Assembly (NCBI RefSeq): GCF_910585845.1
Contig: NZ_CAJUHF010000078.1
Coordinates: 1-10,663 of the forward strand
Length of the DNA stretch: 10,663 bases
Origin: an uncultured Bacteroides sp.
Lineage (GTDB): Bacteria; Bacteroidota; Bacteroidia; Bacteroidales; Bacteroidaceae
Reading direction: 5' to 3'
Positions 5,821 to 10,663 of the stretch are shown one piece after another. Every line of letters begins with the position of its first letter. The first letter of the stretch is position 1. Position numbers and translations under genes: made by a program. The notes beneath the pieces were generated by a model. The model made no database searches. It was not told where the DNA came from and saw only the letters and a program-made list of their open reading frames with translations.

Positions 5821-7089
5821 TTATTCATCCCGGAAATCGAGTAGCAATTGCCTTTCGTCCATTCTCTTTTTATTGGGCTTGGCGATTAACAGGCTGCGTA
5901 CCCTCTGCGGACTTATTTCGTTCACGGTCTTCATCGGCAACTCGTGACACGTAATGAAATATTGCGCCTTTTTCATCACCACCCCCATCTTCTTCAACTC
6001 ATAGAACCCTAATCTGGAGAAGCGTCGGGAGGCAACGATCAGTCTTGCCGACTTTACCCCAACCCCGGGAATGCGCAACAACATCTCATAATCCGCCCGG
6101 TTGATGTCTACAGGGAACTGCTCAGGATGACGCAAAGCCCACGACAACTTAGGATCTATCTCCAAATCCAGGTCGGGATAAGCATCATCCACTATTTCCT
6201 CTACCTTGAACTGGTAGAAACGCATCAACCAGTCCGCCTGGTAAAGACGGTTCTCGCGCACCAACGGCGGCTGCTTCAAAGCAGGCAGACGAGTATCGTA
6301 CGCATTCACGGAGATATAACCGGAATAGTAGACCCGCTTCATCGTAGGTCCCTGATAAAGAGCCGACGAAAGATGCAGGATGTCTTTGTCCGTCTCTGCC
6401 GTAGCCCCCACAATCATCTGAGTGCTCTGTCCGGCAGGTGCGAAACGTGGCGCATGACGGTGCTTCTTCCGCTCCTCCGAACTCTCCAAGACCCCCTGCT
6501 GGATGTAACGCATCGGGGCGTACACGCTTTTATGGTCCTTCTCCGGAGCCAACAGTTTCAGATTCTCCTCTTTCGGGATTTCGATATTGACACTGAGACG
6601 GTCGGCATACAATCCCGCCTCGTTCACCAACTCACGGCTGGCTCCGGGAATACTCTTCAAGTGGATATAGCCATTGAAACGATGGATGGTGCGCAGGTCT
6701 TTTGCCACACGTACTAGACGCTCCATCGTATAGTCGGGATTTCTGACAACCCCGCTGCTGAGGAACAGTCCTTCTATGTAGTTACGGCGGTAGAACTCCA
6801 TCGTCAGGTCTACGAGCTCGCTTACGGCAAGCGTAGCGCGTGGCAGGTCGTTGGAGCGCCGGTTGATGCAATAGGCGCAATCGTAGATACAGTAGTTTGT
6901 CAGCATTATCTTCAGCAGGGAGATGCAACGGCCGTCTTCGGCAAAGCTGTGGCAAATGCCCCATCCGCCTACAGTGTTGCCCAGCATGCCCGGCTTGTTG
7001 GAACGTACGGTTCCGCTGGAGGCACACGATACATCATATTTAGCTGATTCAGCCAGTATCTTCAGTTTATTAAGGACGTTCTCATTCAT
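5821..7089 (-). CDS. radical SAM putative DNA modification/repair protein (TIGR03916-like)
   Basis: A 422-residue radical SAM enzyme of the family annotated as putative DNA modification/repair protein. The [4Fe-4S] cluster motif is CIYDCAYC, with Cys67, Cys71 and Cys74 in CxxxCxxC spacing. SSGVV (111-115) corresponds to the SAM-binding strand region. A helix-hairpin-helix DNA-binding motif is clear near the C terminus: DINRADYEMLLRIPGVGVKSARLI (328-351). The conserved N-terminal segment (LAESAKYDVSCASSG, 12-26) is typical of the family and brings further Cys residues. The last residues include QLLLDF (414-419), which fits the QLxLxF pattern of sliding-clamp-binding peptides. The chemistry is unknown; a DNA lesion or base substrate is inferred from the HhH motif and the DUF4130 neighbour. 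It has its own promoter and heads the two-gene unit. Confidence 0.93.
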   Translation of the reverse strand: MNENVLNKLKILAESAKYDVSCASSGTVRSNKPGMLGNTVGGWGICHSFAEDGRCISLLKIMLTNYCIYDCAYCINRRSNDLPRATLAVSELVDLTMEFYRRNYIEGLFLSSGVVRNPDYTMERLVRVAKDLRTIHRFNGYIHLKSIPGASRELVNEAGLYADRLSVNIEIPKEENLKLLAPEKDHKSVYAPMRYIQQGVLESSEERKKHRHAPRFAPAGQSTQMIVGATAETDKDILHLSSALYQGPTMKRVYYSGYISVNAYDTRLPALKQPPLVRENRLYQADWLMRFYQFKVEEIVDDAYPDLDLEIDPKLSWALRHPEQFPVDINRADYEMLLRIPGVGVKSARLIVASRRFSRLGFYELKKMGVVMKKAQYFITCHELPMKTVNEISPQRVRSLLIAKPNKKRMDERQLLLDFRDE

Positions 7090-7114
7090 ATCAGATACTC
7101 GATATTACTGCGAT

Positions 7115-7146
7115 CAAAAATAGTAATTCGGAAAGTATGAAGCAAA
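7115..7146 (-). promoter_or_regulatory. promoter of the radical SAM/DUF4130 unit
   Basis: On the minus strand TTTG (7146-7143) and TATTTTTG (7122-7115) are exactly 20 bases apart. Transcription would start near 7108, leaving a leader of about 20 bases. No SOS-type operator is evident. Confidence 0.8.
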
Positions 7147-7160
7147 CAGAGGTTGGTTAA

Positions 7161-7208
7161 GGACATGAAAAAAGACTACTCTGTACGAGAGCAGTCTTTT
7201 TCATGTCC
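7161..7208 (-). terminator. hairpin terminator of the Hc1-like gene, possibly bidirectional
   Basis: Long inverted repeat: GGACATGAAAAAAGACT (7161-7177) against AGTCTTTTTCATGTCC (7193-7208), one bulged A, with a small inner pairing CTCT/AGAG. On the minus strand the stem ends in a T6 run, as expected for an intrinsic terminator 15 bases after the Hc1-like stop codon. Near-symmetry would let it work in both directions. Confidence 0.85.
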
Positions 7209-7223
7209 TGAGTAAGCTTGCTA

Positions 7224-7397
7224 TTATTTAGCAGCTTCCAAAGATGCTTTACGGAAAGCCTTCATAGCCTTTTCAATTTCCAGAGAAGCCTTGCGTGCAC
7301 GAGTACCAGCAGCTTTGTTACCATTCTCCAACTGAGCTTTTGCATCTTTCTCGAATGCTGCATACAATTCAGCAACTTTTTCAACTAATTCTTTCAT
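7224..7397 (-). CDS. histone H1-like protein (Hc1 family), 57 residues
   Basis: A 57-residue ORF, starting MKELVEKVAELYAAFEKDAK and ending KASLEAAK. It is rich in Ala (14) and Lys (10) with three Arg, is strongly helix-forming, and carries the AGTRARKASLEIEKAMKAFRK core seen in Bacteroides proteins annotated as histone H1-like/Hc1. Such proteins are thought to bind DNA and help compact or organise the nucleoid; the function in Bacteroides is inferred from similarity to chlamydial Hc1. The gene has its own -7 element (7439-7446) and a strong terminator directly behind it, so it is a stand-alone unit, likely well expressed. The ATG at 7397 is preceded by AAGAAAAGGATT, a weak purine-rich stretch. 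Confidence 0.88.
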   Translation of the reverse strand: MKELVEKVAELYAAFEKDAKAQLENGNKAAGTRARKASLEIEKAMKAFRKASLEAAK

Positions 7398-7438
7398 AAT
7401 CCTTTTCTTATTAGTATTACTTCGTTAATAATGTTTGG

Positions 7439-7446
7439 CAAAAATA
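7439..7446 (-). promoter_or_regulatory. -7 element of the Hc1-like gene
   Basis: Minus-strand TATTTTTG matches TAnnTTTG exactly. A clear -33 TTTG is not found at 19-21 bases; the region there reads CTGC/TTTC. The leader would be about 35 bases. Confidence 0.6.
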
Positions 7447-7539
7447 CATTCTTTCTTGAAATAAATGCAGAAAAACAATATTTTTTTTGAATTTATCCGT
7501 AAAAATAGCACAAAAAAGCATCCTCTTGCATTTTTTATC

Positions 7540-7547
7540 TACTTTTG
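7540..7547 (+). promoter_or_regulatory. -7 element directly before the AlbA_2 gene
   Basis: TACTTTTG matches TAnnTTTG and lies only 5 bases before the ATG at 7553. No TTTG is found at the normal -33 distance. If real, transcription starts at or next to the ATG. Confidence 0.45.
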
Positions 7548-7552
7548 CAGGC

Positions 7553-8194
7553 ATGAAATCCCTTACAGATACAGAATATATACATCTGCTTATTGCCGAA
7601 GGCGAACATCAAAAGCAGGACTTTAAGTTTGAAATATCCGATGCGCGGAAGATAGCGAAAACACTCTCCGCTTTTGCCAATACGGATGGCGGACGGCTGC
7701 TTATCGGAGTAAAGGACAACGGAAAAATAGCCGGAGTGCGTTCCGATGAAGAGCAATATATGATAGAGGCGGCTGCACAAATCTATTGTCTGCCGGAGGT
7801 GAACTATAGCATGCGGACCTTTCATGCCGAAGGTCGCAATGTGCTGGTGGTGCAGATTGAAGAGAGCTTGCGAAAACCTGTTTATGCTAAAGACGAAACG
7901 GGAAAACCGTTGGCTTATTTGCGTATCAAAGACGAAAACATACTTGCCACGTCGGTACACTTGCGGGTGTGGCAACAAAGCTGTAATCCGCGTGGTGAGC
8001 TGATGGCTTATACCGAGCGGGAAAAAATGTTGCTTGACCTCTTGGAGAAAAATGAGTGCCTTTCTTTGAACCAATATTGTAAGTTGGCGCATCTGTCGAG
8101 GCGTGCCGCCGAACATTTGCTGGCGAAACTGATCCGCTTTGAGATTGTAGAGCCGGTATTTGAGGGACATAAATTTCATTTCAGGCTAAAGTGA
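7553..8194 (+). CDS. AlbA_2/Schlafen-type putative DNA-binding protein
   Basis: A 213-residue protein beginning with an AlbA_2 (Schlafen AlbA_2, divergent AAA-4) domain at about residues 8-140. The family pattern is visible in LIAEGEHQKQDFKFEI (13-28), with its conserved Glu/Gln/Lys residues, and in FANTDGGRLLIGVKDNGKIAGV (41-62). The tail (about 154-200, TEREKMLLDLLEKNECLSLNQY onward) has the pattern of a winged helix. Proteins with this layout are usually called ATP-binding or transcriptional regulators, but ATP binding is not shown here and the target is unknown. The start at 7553 is preferred over an in-frame ATG at 7487 because the extra 22 residues are hydrophobic, lie across the promoter-like sequence and are not part of the domain. 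It is alone on its strand between the Hc1-like gene and an unrelated gene. Confidence 0.85.
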   Translation: MKSLTDTEYIHLLIAEGEHQKQDFKFEISDARKIAKTLSAFANTDGGRLLIGVKDNGKIAGVRSDEEQYMIEAAAQIYCLPEVNYSMRTFHAEGRNVLVVQIEESLRKPVYAKDETGKPLAYLRIKDENILATSVHLRVWQQSCNPRGELMAYTEREKMLLDLLEKNECLSLNQYCKLAHLSRRAAEHLLAKLIRFEIVEPVFEGHKFHFRLK

Positions 8195-8229
8195 GGTATC
8201 TATGATGTATTCTTATTATGTTATGTTTT

Positions 8230-8327
8230 AGAGGAAGTGTCATAATGTCCAAATTGAAAGAATCATTCCTGCTAAAGCTATTTGTAGCAGGGGTGATTTT
8301 CTCAAAAAAGGAGTTTTGACACCTCTC
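8230..8327. mobile_element. MITE-like imperfect palindrome, about 97 bp
   Basis: The ends are inverted copies of each other: AGAGGAAGTGTCATAATGTCC at the left (8230-8250) and, read in reverse complement, AGAGAGGTGTCAAAACTCC at the right (8310-8327). The centre is a strong hairpin: AATCATTCCTGCTA (8261-8274) pairs with TAGCAGGGGTGATT (8285-8298), 14 pairs including two G-T, loop of 10. Short elements of this shape are typical of miniature inverted-repeat elements; without an obvious target duplication this remains a candidate. The inner hairpin could also end transcription of the AlbA_2 gene, whose stop is at 8194. Confidence 0.4.
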
Positions 8328-8330
8328 TCT

Positions 8331-8390
8331 GTTTACAAAGGTTCAGTTTACAATGACTTAGTTTATAATGGCTCAGTTCACAAGTTTATA
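8331..8390. repeat. 15-bp tandem array, four copies
   Basis: Units GTTTACAAAGGTTCA, GTTTACAATGACTTA, GTTTATAATGGCTCA and a degenerate GTTCACAAGTTTATA, head to tail. It begins immediately after the MITE-like palindrome. Confidence 0.8.
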
Positions 8391-8446
8391 GGGAGTAAAG
8401 TAAAAGTATGGGTTATAACTCTTGGTTTTATGACAAGCAAGCATTT

Positions 8447-8545
8447 TCCCTTGTCTCTTCATCTTCTCGTCTCCTTGTTCTTTTATTCTTTTGTTCTCAT
8501 ATCCTTTTGTTCCCTGCGAAAGTTGAGCTTGCGAAACTTGAGTAA
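8447..8545. repeat. pyrimidine-rich tract with 15-bp near repeats
   Basis: 8447-8515 is almost pure C/T on the plus strand, with CTTTTGTTC-like words recurring about every 15 bases. It is followed by two 15-bp units, GCGAAAGTTGAGCTT (8516-8530) and GCGAAACTTGAGTAA (8531-8545), 3 mismatches. The gene-free stretch 8195-8677 therefore contains the palindrome, these repeats, a promoter and the heptad array, and no convincing coding region. Confidence 0.55.
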
Positions 8546-8562
8546 TATGATTTATGCAACTA

Positions 8563-8593
8563 TTGGTGTAAATCAACTTATTTCGTATTTTTG
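8563..8593 (+). promoter_or_regulatory. promoter of the 208-residue protein gene
   Basis: TTG (8563-8565) and TATTTTTG (8586-8593) are 20 bases apart; the -33 is one base short of TTTG. Transcription would begin near 8600, exactly where the heptad array starts. Confidence 0.7.
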
Positions 8594-8600
8594 CAGCCAT

Positions 8601-8677
8601 AATTGATAATTAACAGTTGACAGTTGGCAATTGATAATTAGCAGTTGACAATTGATAAATCATAAATCATAAATCAC
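8601..8677 (+). repeat. heptad array forming the whole 5' leader
   Basis: Eleven gapless 7-bp units: AATTGAT, AATTAAC, AGTTGAC, AGTTGGC, AATTGAT, AATTAGC, AGTTGAC, AATTGAT, AAATCAT, AAATCAT, AAATCAC. The last one abuts the ATG at 8678. Since the promoter sits directly upstream, the entire predicted leader of about 77 bases is repeat. Confidence 0.88.
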
Positions 8678-9304
8678 ATGGGTATATTCTCCAGATTATT
8701 TAAAAAAAACTCCGAAACAGTCTCTTCTAAAAATGTAGAGGATTTTGTTTCACTGACACGTGTCTATTTTCAATCTGTAATTGCCGCTAATTTAGGCATT
8801 ACCAATATCCGTTTCGTTCCGGATGTCGCTAATTTCAAACGTCTATTTAAAGTTCCGACTCAAGGTGGGCGGTTAGGACAAGCCGAAAAGGCGGCTTCGC
8901 GCAAAATGCTGATGCAGGACTATGGACTGAGTGAAAGTTTCTTTAAAGAGATAGATGCTTCCGTGAAGAAGCATTGCCGTACACAAAATGACGTACAGGC
9001 ATATCTGTTCATGTATCAGGGTTTCTCGCAAGACTTGATGATGCTGATGGGCAACTTGATGCAGTGGAAGTTCCGTGTACCTTCTTTCTTTAGAGGGGCA
9101 TTGCGCAGTATGACTGAAAAGACCGTGCATGATATCTGCACAAAGAGCGTCTGGAAGAAAGATGATGTGCATAAAACAGCTATGGCTATACGCCAGTATA
9201 AGGAGCGTTTGGGCTATTCGGAGCAATGGATGACGGAATATGTATATAACATCATCTTGTTTGCCAAACAGGAAAAAAAGAGTAACGATAAGGAAGAAAA
9301 GTAA
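8678..9304 (+). CDS. conserved-looking hypothetical protein, 208 residues
   Basis: I do not recognise the family. The protein is soluble, mostly helical in appearance, without signal peptide or membrane segment. It has a short basic N terminus (MGIFSRLFKKN), a middle region with the motif FKRLFKVPTQGGRLGQAEKAASRKML (53-78), a Met-rich segment DLMMLMGNLMQWKFRVPSFFRGALRSM (118-144) and a highly charged lysine tail (KQEKKSNDKEEK). An ORF of this length with a good Bacteroides-type promoter and normal codon use is very probably real. Its leader is made of heptad repeats. Neighbours are an AlbA_2 protein and a DNA glycosylase-like protein on the same strand, each separated by long spacers, so no operon partner suggests a function. 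Confidence 0.8.
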   Translation: MGIFSRLFKKNSETVSSKNVEDFVSLTRVYFQSVIAANLGITNIRFVPDVANFKRLFKVPTQGGRLGQAEKAASRKMLMQDYGLSESFFKEIDASVKKHCRTQNDVQAYLFMYQGFSQDLMMLMGNLMQWKFRVPSFFRGALRSMTEKTVHDICTKSVWKKDDVHKTAMAIRQYKERLGYSEQWMTEYVYNIILFAKQEKKSNDKEEK

Positions 9305-9364
9305 ATCCTGATCAGAAAGCGGGAAAGGAGTTAACGGGAGTTGTTGGTCAACACACTTGTTCTG

Positions 9365-9452
9365 TTGAAAGTCTTATTAAATGGAGGATTGAAAGTATAT
9401 TAAGTCGAAAGCTTATTAAGTCGAGAGTTTGTTAAGTTGAAAATTGATAGTT
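9365..9452. repeat. 16-bp tandem array, about five copies
   Basis: Units TTGAAAGTCTTATTAA (9365), then an 8-base half unit, TTGAAAGTATATTAAG (9389), TCGAAAGCTTATTAAG (9405), TCGAGAGTTTGTTAAG (9421) and TTGAAAATTGATAGTT (9437). The remainder of the spacer, 9305-9364 and 9453-9601, shows nothing I can name, including no clear promoter for the next gene. Confidence 0.82.
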
Positions 9453-9601
9453 AAATGCATTACCATTGACTGATAATGTGCTCAACTCTTCATTTCCCAT
9501 TTTCAAATTCCGAAAGTATTAGCTTTAACTCCTAAGTGAACGAAGCGATAATCTCCATTGTCTCCTAATAACTTCTTTCCATAATGATTTTATATATAAG
9601 A

Positions 9602-10177
9602 ATGGAAGTAGAGCAACATCCTTTAGAGCCTTTTCTCCCTGCCAATGCCCGATTGTTGATGTTAGGGAGTTTTCCACCCCAGAAGAAACGCTGGTCAATG
9701 GAGTTTTATTACCCTAATTGGAATAACGACATGTGGCGGATTACGGGGTTGCTGTTTTTCAATGACAAAACTTATTTTCTGAATGAAGCGGCAAAAGTTT
9801 TCGATAAAGAACGTATTATCCGGTTTCTTCAGGAAAAAGGTATTGCTTTGTTTGATACGGCTACGGCGATACGTCGGTTGCAGGACAATGCTTCCGATAA
9901 GTATTTGGAAGTAGTAAAGCCTACGGATGTGAAAGCCCTGCTTCATAAGATTCCGGTATGCAAGGCGATTGTAACAACGGGTGAAAAAGCTACCGAGACT
10001 TTATGTAGTCTGTTCTGCCTTGAAAGACCTAAAGTGGGGGATTTCTCAGAATTTCTTTTTGAAGGAAAACCTATGCGTCTTTACCGGATGCCTTCTTCTT
10101 CGCGTGCTTATCCGCTTGCCTTGGAGAAAAAAGCGGCATCCTATCGCTTGATGTATCAAGATCTACAAATGTTGTGA
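9602..10177 (+). CDS. uracil/hypoxanthine-DNA glycosylase-like protein
   Basis: A 191-residue protein of the uracil-DNA glycosylase superfamily, closest in appearance to the hypoxanthine/deoxyinosine-DNA glycosylase type (family 6). Relatives remove a damaged base by cutting the N-glycosidic bond at the start of base-excision repair. The first motif is LLMLGSFPPQKKRWSMEFYYPNWNNDMWRI (18-47), and the second, near the end, is RMPSSSRAYPLA (162-173), equivalent to the family's substrate-contact loop. AIVTTGEKA (122-130) is the conserved strand between them. The start at 9602 gives the usual distance of about 18 residues to motif 1; an in-frame ATG at 9584 would add six residues (MILYIR). No typical UNG or MUG motif (such as NPSG) is seen, so base specificity is uncertain. 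Confidence 0.8.
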   Translation: MEVEQHPLEPFLPANARLLMLGSFPPQKKRWSMEFYYPNWNNDMWRITGLLFFNDKTYFLNEAAKVFDKERIIRFLQEKGIALFDTATAIRRLQDNASDKYLEVVKPTDVKALLHKIPVCKAIVTTGEKATETLCSLFCLERPKVGDFSEFLFEGKPMRLYRMPSSSRAYPLALEKKAASYRLMYQDLQML

Positions 10178-10182
10178 TGGCG

Positions 10183-10222
10183 CTCTCGTTTGAGAGGTTA
10201 TCGAGTGGGAGATTCTCGAATA
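10183..10222 (+). terminator. hairpins behind the glycosylase gene
   Basis: Two small hairpins follow the stop codon: CTCTC-GTTT-GAGAG (10183-10196), then TTATCGAG against CTCGAATAA (10198-10223, one bulge). There is no T-run, so terminator function is only plausible. Confidence 0.35.
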
Positions 10223-10322
10223 ATTCCTTCTAATTTCCCGTTGATTACTTGATAATGTATTATTTCGTATTGTCATTATCCTCTTTGTGATCTTTTATCT
10301 ATAAAATAATTGCGTAGACCTC

Positions 10323-10352
10323 TTGTTTATTTAAAACTTTGCATTACCTTTG
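10323..10352 (+). promoter_or_regulatory. promoter of tRNA-Trp
   Basis: TTG (10323-10325) and TACCTTTG (10345-10352) are 19 bases apart. Transcription would start a few bases before the mature tRNA 5' end at 10364. Confidence 0.75.
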
Positions 10353-10363
10353 CAACCGCAAAC

Positions 10364-10436
10364 ACGGGAGTAGCTCAGTTGGTAGAGCACCGGTCTCCAA
10401 AACCGGGTGTCGGGAGTTCGAGCCTCTCCTCCCGTG
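10364..10436 (+). tRNA. tRNA-Trp, anticodon CCA
   Basis: A complete 73-base cloverleaf. Acceptor ACGGGAG pairs with CTCCCGT; the D arm is GCTC/GAGC; the anticodon stem CCGGT/ACCGG closes the loop CTCCAAA with anticodon CCA at 10397-10399 (Trp); the T arm GGGAG/CTCTC closes TTCGAGC. The discriminator base is G, as usual for tRNA-Trp. The CCA tail is not encoded. Bacterial tRNA 3' ends are common integration sites. Confidence 0.97.
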
Positions 10437-10440
10437 CAAG

Positions 10441-10479
10441 GGTAAAAAGCTGTAAGTCAATCACTTGCGGCTTTTTACC
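10441..10479 (+). terminator. terminator hairpin after tRNA-Trp
   Basis: GGTAAAAAGC (10441-10450) pairs perfectly with GCTTTTTACC (10470-10479); the stem continues inward as TGTAAG/CTTGCG with two G-U pairs, loop TCAATCA. It starts 4 bases after the tRNA and its T5 run lies within the right arm. Confidence 0.75.
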
Positions 10480-10485
10480 GTTTGT

Positions 10486-10505
10486 AAGTCGGACGAAAGT
10501 CGGAC
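10486..10505. repeat. direct repeat AAGTCGGAC x2
   Basis: AAGTCGGAC at 10486-10494 and again at 10497-10505, separated by GA. Placed just behind a tRNA gene it could be recombinase arm sites of an integrated element, but this is inference. Confidence 0.5.
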
Positions 10506-10532
10506 ACTTTTAATCCTTGATTGTTTAACATC

Positions 10533-10559
10533 CTACGTTTTCATGCCTGAAAAACGTAG
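10533..10559. promoter_or_regulatory. hairpin/palindrome before the final ORF
   Basis: CTACGTTTTCA (10533-10543) pairs with TGAAAAACGTAG (10548-10559), loop TGCC, one bulge. It lies 6 bases before the ATG at 10566, so it could block initiation, serve as an operator, or end an earlier transcript. Confidence 0.4.
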
Positions 10560-10565
10560 AAAAAA

Positions 10566-10663
10566 ATGTTTTCAAGACAAAGAAAAGGTTCTCCTTTAGC
10601 AGCAATAGTGGGTCAGCGGATTTTTCCGGTGGGCGAAGAAGATGTCAAGAGTATAGTGTTGCC
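10566..10663 (+). CDS. start of an unidentified ORF, cut by the window end
   Basis: An open frame of 32 codons runs off the end of the window, beginning MFSRQRKGSPLAAIVGQR and continuing with a mixed hydrophobic/acidic stretch (IFPVGEEDVKSIVL). An in-frame stop (TAG, 10557-10559) lies just before the ATG. I do not recognise it. Codon use and amino acid mix look coding-like. Its place immediately behind a tRNA gene and a direct repeat would suit the first gene of an integrated element, but 32 residues are too few to decide. Confidence 0.45.
   Translation, partial: MFSRQRKGSPLAAIVGQRIFPVGEEDVKSIVL

Noticed and set aside
7487..7552. Longer start for the AlbA_2 protein
   Set aside because: The extra 22 residues lie over a T-rich promoter-like region including the TACTTTTG element and precede the domain; the ATG at 7553 is the natural start.
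8316..8606. 96-codon plus-strand ORF
   Set aside because: It runs through the palindrome end, the 15-bp repeats, the pyrimidine tract and the promoter of the next gene; composition is that of AT-rich spacer.
10310..10513. 67-codon ORF containing GVAQLVEHRSPKPGVGSSSLSSRA
   Set aside because: This is the well-known false translation of a tRNA gene; the tRNA-Trp at 10364-10436 explains it.

Overview
The window looks like a Bacteroides (Bacteroidota) chromosome. Three things point there. Most genes have the Bacteroides-type promoter, TTTG (-33) then about 20 bases then TAnnTTTG (-7), instead of -35/-10 boxes. Start codons lack a clear Shine-Dalgarno sequence. The gene set fits too, including a 57-residue histone H1-like (Hc1) protein. 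I see no ribosomal RNA, CRISPR array, complete insertion sequence or phage gene.

Layout. 1-700: a GNAT acetyltransferase behind an exact promoter. 778-876: an 11-bp tandem array. 916-1380 (minus): a MaoC-like hydratase, divergent from 1564-3416 (plus): a voltage-gated-type K+ channel with a C-terminal zinc ribbon, a YjbQ protein and a YjaB-like acetyltransferase. 3742-4722 (plus): a membrane-anchored lytic transglycosylase. It converges on a two-gene minus-strand unit, 7089-4868: a radical SAM DNA modification/repair protein (TIGR03916-like) and its DUF4130 partner (TIGR03915-like). 7224-7397 (minus): the Hc1-like protein and its terminator. 7553-8194 (plus): an AlbA_2/Schlafen-type protein. 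8678-9304 (plus): an unrecognised 208-residue protein. 9602-10177 (plus): a uracil/hypoxanthine-DNA-glycosylase-like protein. 10364-10436 (plus): tRNA-Trp(CCA), followed by a terminator hairpin, a direct repeat and an ORF that runs off the window.

The genes are mostly ordinary housekeeping or conserved hypothetical genes. The theme linking some of them is DNA handling: the radical SAM/DUF4130 pair, a DNA glycosylase and a DNA-binding Hc1 protein.

The most striking structure lies between the genes. Most long spacers contain a tandem array of degenerate short repeats whose unit sequence differs from spacer to spacer. The periods are 11 (778-876), 22 (2429-2516), 11/22 (3404-3469), 22 (3549-3680), 33 (4749-4880), 22/11 (5649-5803), 15 (8331-8390), 7 (8601-8677) and 16 (9365-9452). 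Six of the nine are multiples of 11. Two arrays run into the stop-codon ends of genes, one sits inside the repair operon, and the 7-bp array fills the whole predicted 5' leader of the 208-residue protein.
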